Assembly: GCF_000196855.1 (NCBI RefSeq)
Contig: NC_014319.1
Location: 1,302,001 to 1,366,000 of the forward strand
DNA from: Leuconostoc gasicomitatum LMG 18811
GTDB lineage: Bacteria; Bacillota; Bacilli; Lactobacillales; Lactobacillaceae
Direction of reading: 5' to 3'
Length of the DNA stretch: 64,000 nt
Part shown: one piece after another, positions 1-8,453 of the stretch
How positions within the stretch are numbered: position 1 is the first letter of the stretch
Layout: the number at the start of each line of letters is the position of its first letter
Program-made: the position numbers and the translations under genes
The notes under the pieces: generated by a model
Databases searched by the model: none
Told to the model about the DNA's origin: nothing
The model's input: only the letters and a program-made list of their open reading frames with translations

Positions 1-199
1 GAACCATCGGTGCCCAATTGATAAACCCTGCTATTGTTTGCAACAACAACCCCATGCCTAAAGTAACCAAAATAGCATTTGAAACAGCCGCACTGACTTT
101 ATAAACCGTGTCACGAATTGACTCTTTTGATTCATTGACTTTGCCCTTAATATTTTCTGCTTCAACCTGACGTACATTTGATATTGCGTTTTGTGCCAT
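1..199 (-). CDS. N-terminal part of an unidentified membrane protein (runs off window)
   Basis: Reading from the ATG at 199 gives MAQNAISNVRQVEAEN and continues 66 codons to the window edge. The first ~35 residues are polar and charged. From about residue 38 a hydrophobic stretch (SNAILVTLGMGLLLQTIAG) looks like a first membrane helix. I do not recognise the family. A Leu-codon leader peptide and attenuator lie directly upstream on the same strand, so the gene is probably controlled by leucyl-tRNA supply; a transporter or a branched-chain amino acid role is possible but not shown. The ribosome site AAAAGGAGAT precedes the start at good spacing. Confidence 0.6.
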   Translation of the reverse strand, partial: MAQNAISNVRQVEAENIKGKVNESKESIRDTVYKVSAAVSNAILVTLGMGLLLQTIAGFINWAPMV

Positions 200-278
200 A
201 ATTCTAATCTCCTTTTAATATGTGCTTAAGTTCAATTTACACTTCAGTTGAGCAATACAATCATTGGAGAAAAAGAAA

Positions 279-391
279 AACGCCCCAACGATTGCTCGTT
301 AGGACGTTTTCACGTCATATTCCTAACCAGCTACATAAACTTACTTTTAAAGTCTAGTAGCTGATCTTGCTCAAATAACAACCAACTAGAC
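279..391 (-). promoter_or_regulatory. Leucine-type transcription attenuator (alternative hairpins and terminator)
   Basis: Downstream of the Leu-rich leader peptide, mutually exclusive hairpins can form on the minus-strand RNA. Stem 1:2 pairs GTCTAGT (385-391) with ACTAGAC (352-358). CAGCTAC in strand 2 can instead pair with GTAGCTG (~329-335). GTTAGGA (321-327) can pair with TCCTAAC (298-304), with an inner GACGT/ACGTC stem. This last hairpin competes with a 13-bp terminator stem (279-308) followed by a T-rich run. The arrangement is that of ribosome-stalling attenuation, as known for the lactococcal leu-ilv operon. The pairing was assigned by eye. Confidence 0.75.
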
Positions 392-454
392 TCAAATGAG
401 AAGGAGGTTGAGGAGAAGTGCACTGTTCACTTGTTTATAAAAAGCTTTAATCAT
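392..454 (-). CDS. Leucine-rich leader peptide (20 aa)
   Basis: A short frame starts at the ATG at 454 behind AAGGAGAGATAAC, a strong ribosome site. It encodes MIKAFYKQVNSALLLNLLLI and stops with TGA. Six of the last eight codons are Leu (CTT/CTC), broken only by Asn and a final Ile. The stop codon lies next to the first arm of the attenuator. Scarcity of charged tRNA-Leu would stall the ribosome and favour antitermination. A near-consensus promoter lies just upstream. The peptide itself is presumably only a sensor. Confidence 0.82.
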   Translation of the reverse strand: MIKAFYKQVNSALLLNLLLI

Positions 455-506
455 GTTATCTCTCCTTATTACTGAGCAATTACTTGCTTACTTCTTGATG
501 TGTAAT

Positions 507-535
507 ACTATACAGATATAAATTTAAAATGTCAA
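507..535 (-). promoter_or_regulatory. Promoter of the Leu leader transcript
   Basis: TTGACA (530-535) and TATAGT (507-512) are separated by exactly 17 bp on the minus strand, a near-perfect vegetative promoter. Transcription would begin about 500, some 45 nt before the leader-peptide start. Confidence 0.8.
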
Positions 536-564
536 TAGTTTTATTTTTATCATTATAAATACAT

Positions 565-594
565 AAAAAAGATTGATGTTATCATCAATCTTTT
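565..594 (-). terminator. Terminator of upp
   Basis: AAGATTGATG and CATCAATCTT pair around a four-base loop and are followed by a T run on the minus strand, directly after the upp stop codon. Confidence 0.8.
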
Positions 595-603
595 AATCCT
601 AAA

Positions 604-1233
604 TTACATTGTTCCAAACAATCGATCACCAGCATCGCCTAGTCCTGGAATAATATACCCGTTCTTATCCAAGCCATCATCTAATGATCCCGTATAAATA
701 TCAACGTCAGGATGGGCCTCTTGCACTGCCTTAACCCCTTCAGGTGCTGAAACCAAAGTAATCAATTTAATATGTTTGGCACCACGCTTTTTCAAAGCAA
801 CAATAGCATCTTTTGCTGAACCACCAGTAGCAAGCATTGGATCAACTAGTAACACATCACGCTGATCAATATCTTCTGGTAATTTAATAAAGTATTCTAC
901 TGGTTCCAAGGTTTCTTCATCACGGTACATACCGATATGCCCAATTTTTGCTGCAGGAATCAATTGTACAATCCCATCTACCATTCCTAATCCAGCACGC
1001 AAAATAGGTACAACAGCAAGTTTTTTACCTGCTAGTTGCTTTTTTGTCGTTGTCGCCACAGGTGTTTGCACAACAACATCTTCCAACTGCAAATCACGAC
1101 TTGCTTCATATGTCATAAGCATTGCAATTTCATCAACAAGTGCTCGGAAATCTTTTGTCCCGACATTCTTATTACGAATCATTGTTAGTTTATGCTGAAT
1201 CAATGGATGATCCATTTCGATAAATTTTCCCAT
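604..1233 (-). CDS. upp: Uracil phosphoribosyltransferase
   Basis: Converts uracil and PRPP to UMP in pyrimidine salvage (cytosolic). The 209-residue length is exactly that of the family. Visible signatures are the PRPP-binding loop [13 protein letters not shown] (~128-140), the conserved PILRAGLGM segment (~76-84), and the C-terminal uracil-binding [13 protein letters not shown]. The start at [15 protein letters not shown] is the usual one for Upp. It appears monocistronic, with its own terminator downstream and about 420 bp without an intact gene upstream. Identification is secure. Confidence 0.97.
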   Translation of the reverse strand: MGKFIEMDHPLIQHKLTMIRNKNVGTKDFRALVDEIAMLMTYEASRDLQLEDVVVQTPVATTTKKQLAGKKLAVVPILRAGLGMVDGIVQLIPAAKIGHIGMYRDEETLEPVEYFIKLPEDIDQRDVLLVDPMLATGGSAKDAIVALKKRGAKHIKLITLVSAPEGVKAVQEAHPDVDIYTGSLDDGLDKNGYIIPGLGDAGDRLFGTM

Positions 1234-1444
1234 AATGTTTATATTAAGCGTGTAAAATGTAAATTACGACGCATTTCCTTTCAAATTAATTTATCTACTT
1301 CATTATAGCAAAAAATCCTCCTACAAAGTAACAACGCTAACGATAGCTTATTGAAATTTTTTCTGTTAACCAACTGACATTATCTTAATTACGAGATTTT
1401 AGCATAAAATCTGTCGTTCTCAATAATACTGAAAAATACTAATT

Positions 1445-1655
1445 ATAAATCAGGATTACCGTCATGTCTTGGATATTTTGGTATCATAGATGAAACGATA
1501 ATTCCCATTTCTAAAAACCAAGTGTTACTAATCCTAAATTATCACCAGATAGTTGTCCTAATTATACTGGAAGAATAAGATTTCTAGCACCAAAGAACAT
1601 AACAAAAATAAGCGATGTGACCAACACAAACTGTTTTCAAGTTTTTTTCTACCAT
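1445..1655 (-). pseudogene. Decayed brnQ (branched-chain amino acid permease) N-terminal remnant
   Basis: This fills most of the 420-bp gap between upp and the hydratase. An ATG at 1655 overlaps the hydratase stop codon (TAATG) and reads MVEKNLKT. After a frameshift near 1633 the frame gives QFVLVTSLIFVMFFGARNLI, then LPV-stop-LGQLSGDNLG and LVTLGF-stop. This matches the start of BrnQ permeases (FFGAGNLI, then LGQL.G.N, then LGF). At least one frameshift and two stops are present, and nothing recognisable remains beyond about 1445. The overlap suggests it was once co-transcribed and translationally coupled with the hydratase behind the Ile leader. Recognition of BrnQ is from memory of the family, without a search. 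Confidence 0.7.
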
Positions 1656-2446
1656 TATTTGGTTTCTATAACATGCATGACCACATCACCAAAACCTTCT
1701 GAAAATGTGGCACGCCATTCCCCCGCAACTAAATTAAAAGGCAACATGAACGTCCCTGTCGAAGCGCGTGTCCCAACAGGAAATTTTTTTCCTTGCTCTG
1801 CTAATTTACGTACTAGCCATTGTAACGCTATTAATGGATTCCCAAGAACCTCAGAGCCGAATCCATTCCCTTTTTGATGCCCATTGTGTGTTAATTCAGC
1901 TTGAATTTTAACTAAATCTGTAACTTTTAAGTTTGCACCATCTTTTTCTGCTCCTGAAACTACTGCCCCACCAACAGCCGAATCACTCAAAACTAAAAAC
2001 TTATCTAGTGTTGGAAACCAATTTTCAAATCTTGAATCAGGTACTTCAAGTGTCGGTGCAACAGTTGTATTAACTAGTAACGCCTCAAGATCCATGTCCA
2101 CTGTTAATGCCGACTTAGCTGTGAACTGTAATTCAACTTCTACAAGTGGTTCATTATAGTCTCCTAAAGATAATGCCGCTTCTGTTTTTAGAAAACGTGA
2201 TACAATCTGGGCACCATAAAGTGGAGAATTTGAATCAAACATTGCCTGTGTTTTTGGTGAAGTTAACGACACTTTATAGCCAGCCGTTGGTTCCTCCTTT
2301 AAAGACATCACAGCATCTTGTACTGCATAAGCAGTATCAAAATCATTAACCACGCCAACATAAGTGTCACGATCCAATGGTTTATTTGTTTGACATGCAG
2401 TGAATAAATGTTGCACCAATTTTTCTTGTTCTAATGTTAATGTCAT
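1655..2446 (-). CDS. 2-keto-4-pentenoate hydratase / FAH-superfamily protein
   Basis: A 263-residue cytosolic enzyme of the fumarylacetoacetate hydrolase / 2-oxopent-4-enoate hydratase superfamily. Family-like features are YKVSLTSP (~57-64), PLVEVELQFT (~100-109) carrying the metal-binding Glu residues, and SEVLGNPLIALQWLVRKLAE with GTFMLPFNLVAGEW near the C terminus. The substrate is unknown, and no aromatic meta-cleavage genes lie nearby. It sits behind an Ile-codon leader peptide and terminator, so expression should rise when charged tRNA-Ile is scarce. A brnQ remnant overlaps its stop codon. Both suggest a branched-chain amino or keto acid context (inference). The ribosome site AAGGAGGAGAG is strong. 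Confidence 0.82.
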   Translation of the reverse strand: MTLTLEQEKLVQHLFTACQTNKPLDRDTYVGVVNDFDTAYAVQDAVMSLKEEPTAGYKVSLTSPKTQAMFDSNSPLYGAQIVSRFLKTEAALSLGDYNEPLVEVELQFTAKSALTVDMDLEALLVNTTVAPTLEVPDSRFENWFPTLDKFLVLSDSAVGGAVVSGAEKDGANLKVTDLVKIQAELTHNGHQKGNGFGSEVLGNPLIALQWLVRKLAEQGKKFPVGTRASTGTFMLPFNLVAGEWRATFSEGFGDVVMHVIETK

Positions 2447-2469
2447 AATACTCTCCTCCTTATTTAAAA

Positions 2470-2565
2470 CAAAAAGGTCACACTGCTTTTTAAGCAGTGT
2501 GACCTTTACATGATCAGCTGCCTATCAATTAATAATTGATAGGCACAACAAACTGTCAGCACCCA
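2470..2565 (-). promoter_or_regulatory. Isoleucine-type transcription attenuator
   Basis: After the Ile-rich leader peptide, the minus strand carries a strong hairpin (TGCCTATCAATT with AATTGATAGGCA, 2519-2544). A long perfect terminator follows (AAAGGTCACACTGC with GCAGTGTGACCTTT, 2473-2507, then TTG TTTT). TCAGCA within the leader coding region can also pair with TGCTGA just after it (2558-2563). The layout fits ribosome-stalling attenuation; the exact antiterminator was not resolved by eye. The terminator ends about 25 nt before the hydratase start. Confidence 0.72.
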
Positions 2566-2625
2566 TCATGACATAATGATAATGCTGATAATAATTTGTG
2601 TTGTTGTATAAGATTGCTTTTTCAT
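2566..2625 (-). CDS. Isoleucine-rich leader peptide (19 aa)
   Basis: The ATG at 2625 follows AGAAAGATAAAACAC and encodes MKKQSYTTTQIIISIIIMS, then TGA. Six of the last nine sense codons are Ile (ATT/ATC), preceded by three Thr (ACA) codons. The Thr-then-Ile pattern is typical of ilv-type leader peptides. It is transcribed from a consensus promoter at 2657-2685 and is followed by hairpins and an intrinsic terminator before the hydratase gene. It probably acts only as an Ile (possibly Thr) sensor. Confidence 0.8.
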   Translation of the reverse strand: MKKQSYTTTQIIISIIIMS

Positions 2626-2656
2626 GTGTTTTATCTTTCTATAATTTAATATACTA

Positions 2657-2685
2657 ATTAAAACACACGACTTAAAATGTGTCAA
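2657..2685 (-). promoter_or_regulatory. Promoter of the Ile leader-hydratase transcript
   Basis: TTGACA (2680-2685) and TTTAAT (2657-2662) are 17 bp apart on the minus strand. Transcription would start near 2650, about 25 nt before the leader peptide. The rest of 2686-2797 is AT-rich and shows nothing further. Confidence 0.78.
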
Positions 2686-2813
2686 CAGCCACTTAACTTT
2701 TTTGAATTCATCTACAATCAAGAATACTTTTTAATAAACACTGATGAGATGATACATATTAACTCAACTTCTATTTTATTTTTTATTAAAACTAAGGTAT
2801 AATATGATAGTTC

Positions 2814-2886
<73 letters not shown>

Positions 2887-2888
2887 TC

Positions 2889-2919
2889 AAAAAACACGAC
2901 TAAAAGTCGTGTTTTTTTA
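2889..2919. terminator. Terminator of tRNA-Arg, possibly bidirectional
   Basis: AAAAAACACGACT and AGTCGTGTTTTTTT pair around a short loop. The A run on one side and T run on the other allow it also to end transcription of the ECF S-component gene arriving from the other strand. Confidence 0.85.
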
Positions 2920-2935
2920 TTGCTCTCGATCTATA

Positions 2936-3550
2936 TTAACCTTTAATATTTGCGCGTTCAGCCACTGGTAATAACACATTACCAACAACAGTAATCAAAA
3001 TAAATCCAACAATCATTTCAAAAATAGCATTAAATGACACAATACCAATTAACCAGCTCAACAGATTTTGATTAGGAATACCTGTAAAATTTGTATGCAT
3101 TACAGTAAAACCAATCGTCGTTAAAATAACAACACCAACTGTATTGATAAGTGCCGCTACAACACCAAGAATGCCTAATCCAAGCGTCCTAATTGTTCCT
3201 GATCGTTTACGTAAAAAATAATTAAATAATAACCCAACTAGAAAGCCGACTAGCACACGTGGAACTAATGCTGTAAAAGGATTTTGAAACATTAGTGAAC
3301 CAATTGTTCCTGGGTGTGTTAACGCGTTAATAAACGACATTATTCCCCAAAATAAACCAACAACAGCACCGTATTTAGGTCCCAATAAAATACCAGCTAA
3401 TGCCACTGTAAATTGTATAATTGTTGCGCTCGCACCAATTACGAATGCACCTAATGGCATCACGCCAAGCCATGGCACAATCATCTGAAGCAAAACAATC
3501 GCAACAAATAAAGTTGTCACCACATAATATTTTATTTTTTGATTTGTCAT
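2936..3550 (-). CDS. ECF transporter S component (PanT-like)
   Basis: A 204-residue integral membrane protein with about six helices, ending in a short basic tail. It resembles substrate-binding S components of energy-coupling factor vitamin transporters. The pattern MPLGAFVIGASATIIQFTV, then GILLGPKYGAVVGLFWG, then a FQNPFTALVPRVLVG segment matches the COG4684 / pantothenate (PanT) and related group, known from Leuconostoc. The vitamin is inferred; riboflavin or another substrate cannot be excluded. The shared ECF module (EcfA/A'/T) is not in this window. Translation start is odd: AAAAGGG lies ~30 nt upstream with a perfect hairpin between it and the ATG. Confidence 0.8.
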   Translation of the reverse strand: MTNQKIKYYVVTTLFVAIVLLQMIVPWLGVMPLGAFVIGASATIIQFTVALAGILLGPKYGAVVGLFWGIMSFINALTHPGTIGSLMFQNPFTALVPRVLVGFLVGLLFNYFLRKRSGTIRTLGLGILGVVAALINTVGVVILTTIGFTVMHTNFTGIPNQNLLSWLIGIVSFNAIFEMIVGFILITVVGNVLLPVAERANIKG

Positions 3551-3553
3551 AGT

Positions 3554-3584
3554 TTTTTCGGCTATTAAAAAAATAGCCGCCCTT
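3554..3584 (-). promoter_or_regulatory. Hairpin between ribosome site and start codon of the ECF S gene
   Basis: On the minus strand AAAAAAGGG is followed by a perfect 8-bp hairpin (CGGCTATT, T5 loop, AATAGCCG), then AAAAAACT and ATG. With the hairpin folded, the purine-rich site lies about 8 nt from the start codon; unfolded it is too far. It could be a translational element or an accidental stem. Confidence 0.5.
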
Positions 3585-3620
3585 TTTTATTTATATTTAC
3601 ATTGTATCTTAGAAGGACAC

Positions 3621-3666
3621 TCAAACACAACAAAAATACACTGTTAATTCGAATTAACAGTGTATT
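3621..3666 (-). terminator. Terminator of ileS (32-bp perfect palindrome)
   Basis: A perfect palindrome at 3635-3666, with arms AATACACTGTTAATTC, is followed on the minus strand by a T-rich run. It lies ~180 bp beyond the ileS stop codon. The remaining DNA from 3667 to 3844 shows no gene. Confidence 0.75.
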
Positions 3667-3844
3667 CATTTAGTTTATACGTGCCTGTTCTCTTTCATAA
3701 TCAAATTTTTGTCATAATTAAAGCCATACGTTCATTTAAAAATTTAACCTGTATTAACTTTGAGAGGACATTTTGGCATTTTCAAACAATGTAATTCATT
3801 AACTATTTATTGTGAGTTTTCGAAACGTAACGCTAATACTAATT

Positions 3845-6637
3845 TTATTCTAATCCTTCAATCAATGCTTCTGGATAGAACTCACGTATAATATCTGCTT
3901 CATGCTTTGACAAATTTGGAAATGATGAATCTGCACCAATATCCTCATGAAACATACGATCACGCGGTGACACACCACCAACGGCATGTTTCACTGAGAT
4001 CAAAACACCATCATATGATTTTACGTCAACTGCTGTTTTAGCATCAACAATGTATAACTGAGAAACCATCAAAAGTAAACGGACGTTAGCATTTAAATCA
4101 GACAACAGTTGTTGCTGTTCTGTTGTCAAATACAATGTCAAGGCTGCCTCGGCATTTTTACCAATTAGTTCGGCCGTTCGTGCTTCTTCAAGCGCCTTGT
4201 TAACTGCATCTCTCATTGACATAAACATCGACCAATTTTTCAATAACTTACTTGTGTCACCAAGATTTTGGACCTCTGGCATGTCAGAAAGATAAGCAAA
4301 ACCTAATTTTTCATGTGGCAAATATTCCCAAACTTCTTCAGATGTATGAGGTAATACAGGCAGCAATAACTTTGTCAATGCTATTAATGTCTCATAAAAG
4401 ACTGTTTGCATTGAACGACGTGCATGTCCAGATGGTGCTTCAACATAGACAACGTCTTTGGCAATATCCAAATAGAATGCTGACAAGTCAACGTTAACAA
4501 AATTAATAACACGTTTAAAAATATCATTAAATTGATAATTATCATATGAATCACGAACGTTTTTAATAAAATTATTTAAAACGACTGAGAAATATTGGTC
4601 ATGCCCAGCTCTGTCAGTAAAAGTAATCGCATCTGTTGTATAGTTAAAATCAGCCGTATTAGCCATTAAAAATCTCAAAGTATTACGTAACTTACGATAG
4701 CTTTCAGATACTTGTTTTAAAATATCATTTGATACTGGCATATCTTGTGATGTATCAACTGAAATTGTCCATAACCGCAAAATTTCAATACCCATTTTGT
4801 CGGCTACATCAAGTGGTGATATGGTATTACCAAGTGATTTAGACATTTTGTTGCCCTTACCATCCAAAGTGAATCCTTGAGACAGTACATTTTTGTAGGG
4901 TGCATGCCCTGTAACAGCTACCGAAGTAATCAATGAGGAATTAAACCAACCGCGATATTGATCTGATCCTTCTAAATATAAGTCTGCGGGATAATCTAAT
5001 TGATCACGCGTATTCATGACACCAGACCAAGAAGAACCTGAATCAAACCAAACATCCATAATATCTTCTTCTTTAGTAAACTGCCCATGAGGTGAGTGTG
5101 CGTTGGTATAGCCCTCAGGTAATAAGTCTTTAGCCTCATGCTCAAACCAATAATTCGAACCATGTGCTTCAAATAAATCAGCTACATGATTAATAATCGT
5201 TTGATCTAAAATAGGCGTTTTGTCCTCTGCATAAAAAATGGGTAATGGCACACCCCAAACACGTTGACGTGAAATAACCCAATCGCCACGATCACGAATC
5301 ATATTATACAAACGCTTCTTCCCCCATTCAGGGAAAAAATTGACATGATCTAATTCATCCAAAATATTTTGACGGAACTTACCTACAGATGCAAACCATT
5401 GTGGCACAGCACGCCAAATAATAGGCTTTTTTGTACGCCAATCAAACGGATAAGAATGCGTAATTTTTTCTTTAGCCAAGAACAAATTAGCCGTGGTCAA
5501 TTTGTTGATGACAAGGCCAACAACATCATCGTAAAACTTGCCTTCAAAATCCGGTCCGGCATTTTTAGTCATATACCCTTTTTCATCGACTGTAACAACA
5601 ACTTCTAGACCGTACTGCTTACCAACATTAAAATCATCCTCACCAAAACCAGGCGCAGTATGAACTAAACCAGTACCCGAATCAAGAGTAACGTGATCTG
5701 CATTCATAACTAATTCTTCAGCATCAAGGTCCCATGGATGATACGCTGTAATGCGATCCAATTCTTCGCCTTTATATGTTGCTAAAGTCTTATATTTATC
5801 CCAACCAAACAATGGCGCAATGACCTCTAAACGCCCTGTAGCAACGACAAATTTGCGAGTCTCTCCTGCTGGTTGAATCACTGAATAATCCATATCAGGT
5901 CCAAGAGTAATACCTCGTGAGGCTGTCACTGTAAATGGCGTAGTTGTCCAAACCACAAAATAAGTATCAGAATCTAAAATACCACGACCATCTTTCACCT
6001 GATTAGCATAGTACAAAGATGTTGAATTGATGTCATGATATTCAATTTCCGCTTCCGCTAAAGCAGATTCTGATGACCACGACCAATAAACTGGTTTTGA
6101 TCCCTTGAATATATAACCTTTACTAGCCATTTCACCAAAAACACGTAACTGTGCCGCCTCGAATTCTGGTTGCAATGTGATATATGGATTCTGCCAATCA
6201 GCCATAATTCCTAAACGTTTAAAATCATTTTTTTGCTTATCAACTTGTTCCAAGGCAAAATCTTTTGCTAAATTTCGCCATTCAGCTTTAGGCATTGTTT
6301 TACGATCGTGACCAGCCTTTGTTAACTGCTGTTCAATTGGTAAACCATGTGTATCCCATCCTGGAACATAGGGTGCATAAAAACCAGCCATATTTTTATA
6401 ACGCACAATAATGTCTTTTGAAATTTTATTCAACGCATGACCTAAATGAATATTTCCATTAGCATACGGTGGGCCATCATGTAAATTAAAATGTGGCTTG
6501 TTTTCATTTTGTGACAGACGTTGATTATACAAATCAGAATCATACCACTTTTGTTGACGAATTGGCTCAGTTTTTGGCAATGATCCGCGCATTGGAAATG
6601 CCGTTTTTCCAAGATTAAGTGTATCTTTATATTTCAT
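3845..6637 (-). CDS. ileS: Isoleucyl-tRNA synthetase
   Basis: Charges tRNA-Ile with isoleucine; class I synthetase of 930 residues. The HIGH signature is GNIHLGH (61-67), KMSKS occurs in [12 protein letters not shown] (~595-605), and the editing domain and [10 protein letters not shown] are recognisable. Odd point: the C-terminal segment that normally holds four zinc-binding Cys instead reads [20 protein letters not shown] and NLSKHEA, with no Cys. The gene follows divIVA in the usual dcw arrangement and is controlled by a T-box leader just upstream. The start follows a GGAGA-type site. Confidence 0.97.
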   Translation of the reverse strand: MKYKDTLNLGKTAFPMRGSLPKTEPIRQQKWYDSDLYNQRLSQNENKPHFNLHDGPPYANGNIHLGHALNKISKDIIVRYKNMAGFYAPYVPGWDTHGLPIEQQLTKAGHDRKTMPKAEWRNLAKDFALEQVDKQKNDFKRLGIMADWQNPYITLQPEFEAAQLRVFGEMASKGYIFKGSKPVYWSWSSESALAEAEIEYHDINSTSLYYANQVKDGRGILDSDTYFVVWTTTPFTVTASRGITLGPDMDYSVIQPAGETRKFVVATGRLEVIAPLFGWDKYKTLATYKGEELDRITAYHPWDLDAEELVMNADHVTLDSGTGLVHTAPGFGEDDFNVGKQYGLEVVVTVDEKGYMTKNAGPDFEGKFYDDVVGLVINKLTTANLFLAKEKITHSYPFDWRTKKPIIWRAVPQWFASVGKFRQNILDELDHVNFFPEWGKKRLYNMIRDRGDWVISRQRVWGVPLPIFYAEDKTPILDQTIINHVADLFEAHGSNYWFEHEAKDLLPEGYTNAHSPHGQFTKEEDIMDVWFDSGSSWSGVMNTRDQLDYPADLYLEGSDQYRGWFNSSLITSVAVTGHAPYKNVLSQGFTLDGKGNKMSKSLGNTISPLDVADKMGIEILRLWTISVDTSQDMPVSNDILKQVSESYRKLRNTLRFLMANTADFNYTTDAITFTDRAGHDQYFSVVLNNFIKNVRDSYDNYQFNDIFKRVINFVNVDLSAFYLDIAKDVVYVEAPSGHARRSMQTVFYETLIALTKLLLPVLPHTSEEVWEYLPHEKLGFAYLSDMPEVQNLGDTSKLLKNWSMFMSMRDAVNKALEEARTAELIGKNAEAALTLYLTTEQQQLLSDLNANVRLLLMVSQLYIVDAKTAVDVKSYDGVLISVKHAVGGVSPRDRMFHEDIGADSSFPNLSKHEADIIREFYPEALIEGLE

Positions 6638-6689
6638 AATACTATCTCCTATGTATAAATTAGCGTTAGTGACAAAATAATAAGGTGCC

Positions 6690-6928
6690 CTAAAACAATA
6701 AAAAACGTCCCTGTGTTTTACAACACAGGGACGTTTTCACGTGGTACCACCCAGTTTTAGTTGTCTACAAGTAAACAACTCTCAAATCAGCATTAACGGT
6801 CTGCACCGGTTAAACTTACTTAAATTTCAGTCTAACAAATTCATAACTGATTTAAAAGGCTACAGGGACGGTCATCTCCAACCACCATGACTCGCTGCAC
6901 GTATGTATGCCATTCTTATTGTGTTATG
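6690..6928 (-). promoter_or_regulatory. T-box riboswitch controlling ileS
   Basis: The minus strand contains the hallmark T-box sequence GGGTGGTACCACG (6740-6752), then a perfect 14-bp terminator (AACGTCCCTGTGTT with its complement, 6704-6735) and a T run. Upstream lie a stem I-like apical element (GCGAGTCATGGTGGTTGG, ~6880-6897) and AAGTAAGTTTAACCGG before the antiterminator region. T-boxes sense uncharged tRNA, here presumably tRNA-Ile. The specifier codon was not placed with certainty; an ATC near 6855 is a candidate. The element begins at the end of divIVA, so read-through from the dcw operon is likely. Confidence 0.92.
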
Positions 6929-6932
6929 CTTC

Positions 6933-7622
6933 TTATAATTTTTTGTCTTCGTTTTCACTTGCTTCGGGAAACACCACAATTGGTCCTTGCTCAGGAACAG
7001 TTTCCTCATTTTCTGTTTCTGTAGAATCAGGTTCAGATTCACTTGTTATCATTGACCTAACAGGCTCTTTTTCAATTGTTGCTATTTTATCAATACGATC
7101 AGCCGTTGCTTGTCCAATTGGCAAACGATGAACTGCTTCAGCTAAATCATCATTTTCTAATAGTTTACGCTGAAGTTCCAATAATTTCAAGAATGAATTT
7201 TTAAAATTTTCAACTTCAGTTCTTAATTCATTTTGTTCTTTAATCAGACCTTCATTTTCTTGTGCTAAGCTTGTTGCTTCAGCTTCAGCCTTTGTACGTG
7301 CATCACTAATAATCTTTGTGGCTGCTTCTTGAGCATGTGTTAATTGTTTTTTTACTTCGCCATCAGCTTCTTTTCTCAAACGATCAGCAGCTTCTTGAGC
7401 GACAAAAATTGATTGGTTGACTTGCTCACGCTTTGCCTCTAGACCATCAACTTTAACTTGTAACTGATCATTATCATTTAAAAGTTTATCACGTTCAGTA
7501 ATAATAGTTTCATAATCACCATTAACTTGGTCTAAAAACGAATCAACTTCAGATGCAATATATGCACGTGAACCCTTTTTAGTAAATTCATGCTTCAAAA
7601 TTTCATCAGGTGTTAGTACCAT
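6933..7622 (-). CDS. divIVA: Cell-division initiation protein DivIVA
   Basis: A 229-residue cytoplasmic coiled-coil protein that gathers at curved membrane (septum and poles) and recruits division or wall factors. The N-terminal lipid-binding domain reads VLTPDEILKHEFTKKGSRAY with EVDSFLDQV. It is followed by long heptad-rich coiled coils (~30-165), with a short break around 60-70, and an acidic Glu/Ser/Thr-rich tail. It is the last division gene of the dcw cluster, before the ileS T-box. The strong site AAAAGGAGACC precedes the start. Confidence 0.96.
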   Translation of the reverse strand: MVLTPDEILKHEFTKKGSRAYIASEVDSFLDQVNGDYETIITERDKLLNDNDQLQVKVDGLEAKREQVNQSIFVAQEAADRLRKEADGEVKKQLTHAQEAATKIISDARTKAEAEATSLAQENEGLIKEQNELRTEVENFKNSFLKLLELQRKLLENDDLAEAVHRLPIGQATADRIDKIATIEKEPVRSMITSESEPDSTETENEETVPEQGPIVVFPEASENEDKKL

Positions 7623-7660
7623 CTTGGTCTCCTTTTAATTTTGATATAACTCGAGTTAAC

Positions 7661-8452
7661 TTAACGTCGAATGATATTTACAATTGCCTTAATTTTATCT
7701 TTTTTGCTAAACCCATCACACATTTTAAGTTGTAGACGACCATATTTACGAACAGATACGATATCCCCCATTGCTACAACATGATCAGGCTTAACAATCG
7801 TTGTCCAATTAACTCGAACTTGTTGCTGTTCAATTAATGATTTTGCTACACTACGTGATATATTAAAAGCCATTGAAATAGTCGTGTCAATTCGTAAAGA
7901 TGACAATAATAAAAATATTTCGTTCCAATCATCATGAACCGCAATGACATCTTTCAAATCACGTGCAATCAATTCAATTTTAATTCGTCCAATTTTTTGA
8001 ACTGTTTGTTGAATATAGGTTATCATTTTTGCATCAACAATGACTTGCCATTTCTTATCATTAGATAAAATATCACCGATAACTTCACGTTTTATACCAG
8101 CACTCATAAACGCACCTAGAATCATTGAATGATGTAACTCAGCGAATTTTACCGGATATTTAATTTCAAGAACTGCTAATTCAAAGTCTGATAATGCAAC
8201 AGTATAAAAATCTGGTGCTATGACAGCACGCTGATTTTCAGTATTACTAGTGGCACCATTATAATGCACCTGTAAATTGTCTGAACGATTAACTAGAGTT
8301 TGTAAAATATATTGTTCTCGAGGATTTAAAAAACGTGTTAGAATACCCCGATACTCATCTTCACTTTGACGAATCCAATCACTTGCTTGCTGAATAAATG
8401 CGACTTCTTCTGGTCGAAAGTGCTGTTCAATTGTTGAAAAATCATCTATCAT
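7661..8452 (-). CDS. ylmH: YlmH, S4-domain RNA-binding protein
   Basis: A 263-residue protein of the YlmH family found next to ylmG/sepF in Gram-positive dcw clusters. The N-terminal part has FLNPREQYILQ (~55-65) and the C-terminal S4 domain has FNISRSVAKSLIEQQQVRVN (~180-200). It probably binds rRNA or ribosomes (S4 domain); its exact role is unsettled here. I place the start at ATG 8452, 1 nt past the ylmG stop codon, because an upstream frame-open extension would overlap ylmG. There is no clear ribosome site, so translational coupling to ylmG is likely. Confidence 0.9.
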   Translation of the reverse strand: MIDDFSTIEQHFRPEEVAFIQQASDWIRQSEDEYRGILTRFLNPREQYILQTLVNRSDNLQVHYNGATSNTENQRAVIAPDFYTVALSDFELAVLEIKYPVKFAELHHSMILGAFMSAGIKREVIGDILSNDKKWQVIVDAKMITYIQQTVQKIGRIKIELIARDLKDVIAVHDDWNEIFLLLSSLRIDTTISMAFNISRSVAKSLIEQQQVRVNWTTIVKPDHVVAMGDIVSVRKYGRLQLKMCDGFSKKDKIKAIVNIIRR

Positions 8453-8453
8453 A

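Noticed and set aside
1617-1877. 86-codon plus-strand frame overlapping the hydratase 3' end
   Set aside because: Shadow frame with no ribosome site; the DNA is explained by the hydratase and the brnQ remnant on the minus strand.
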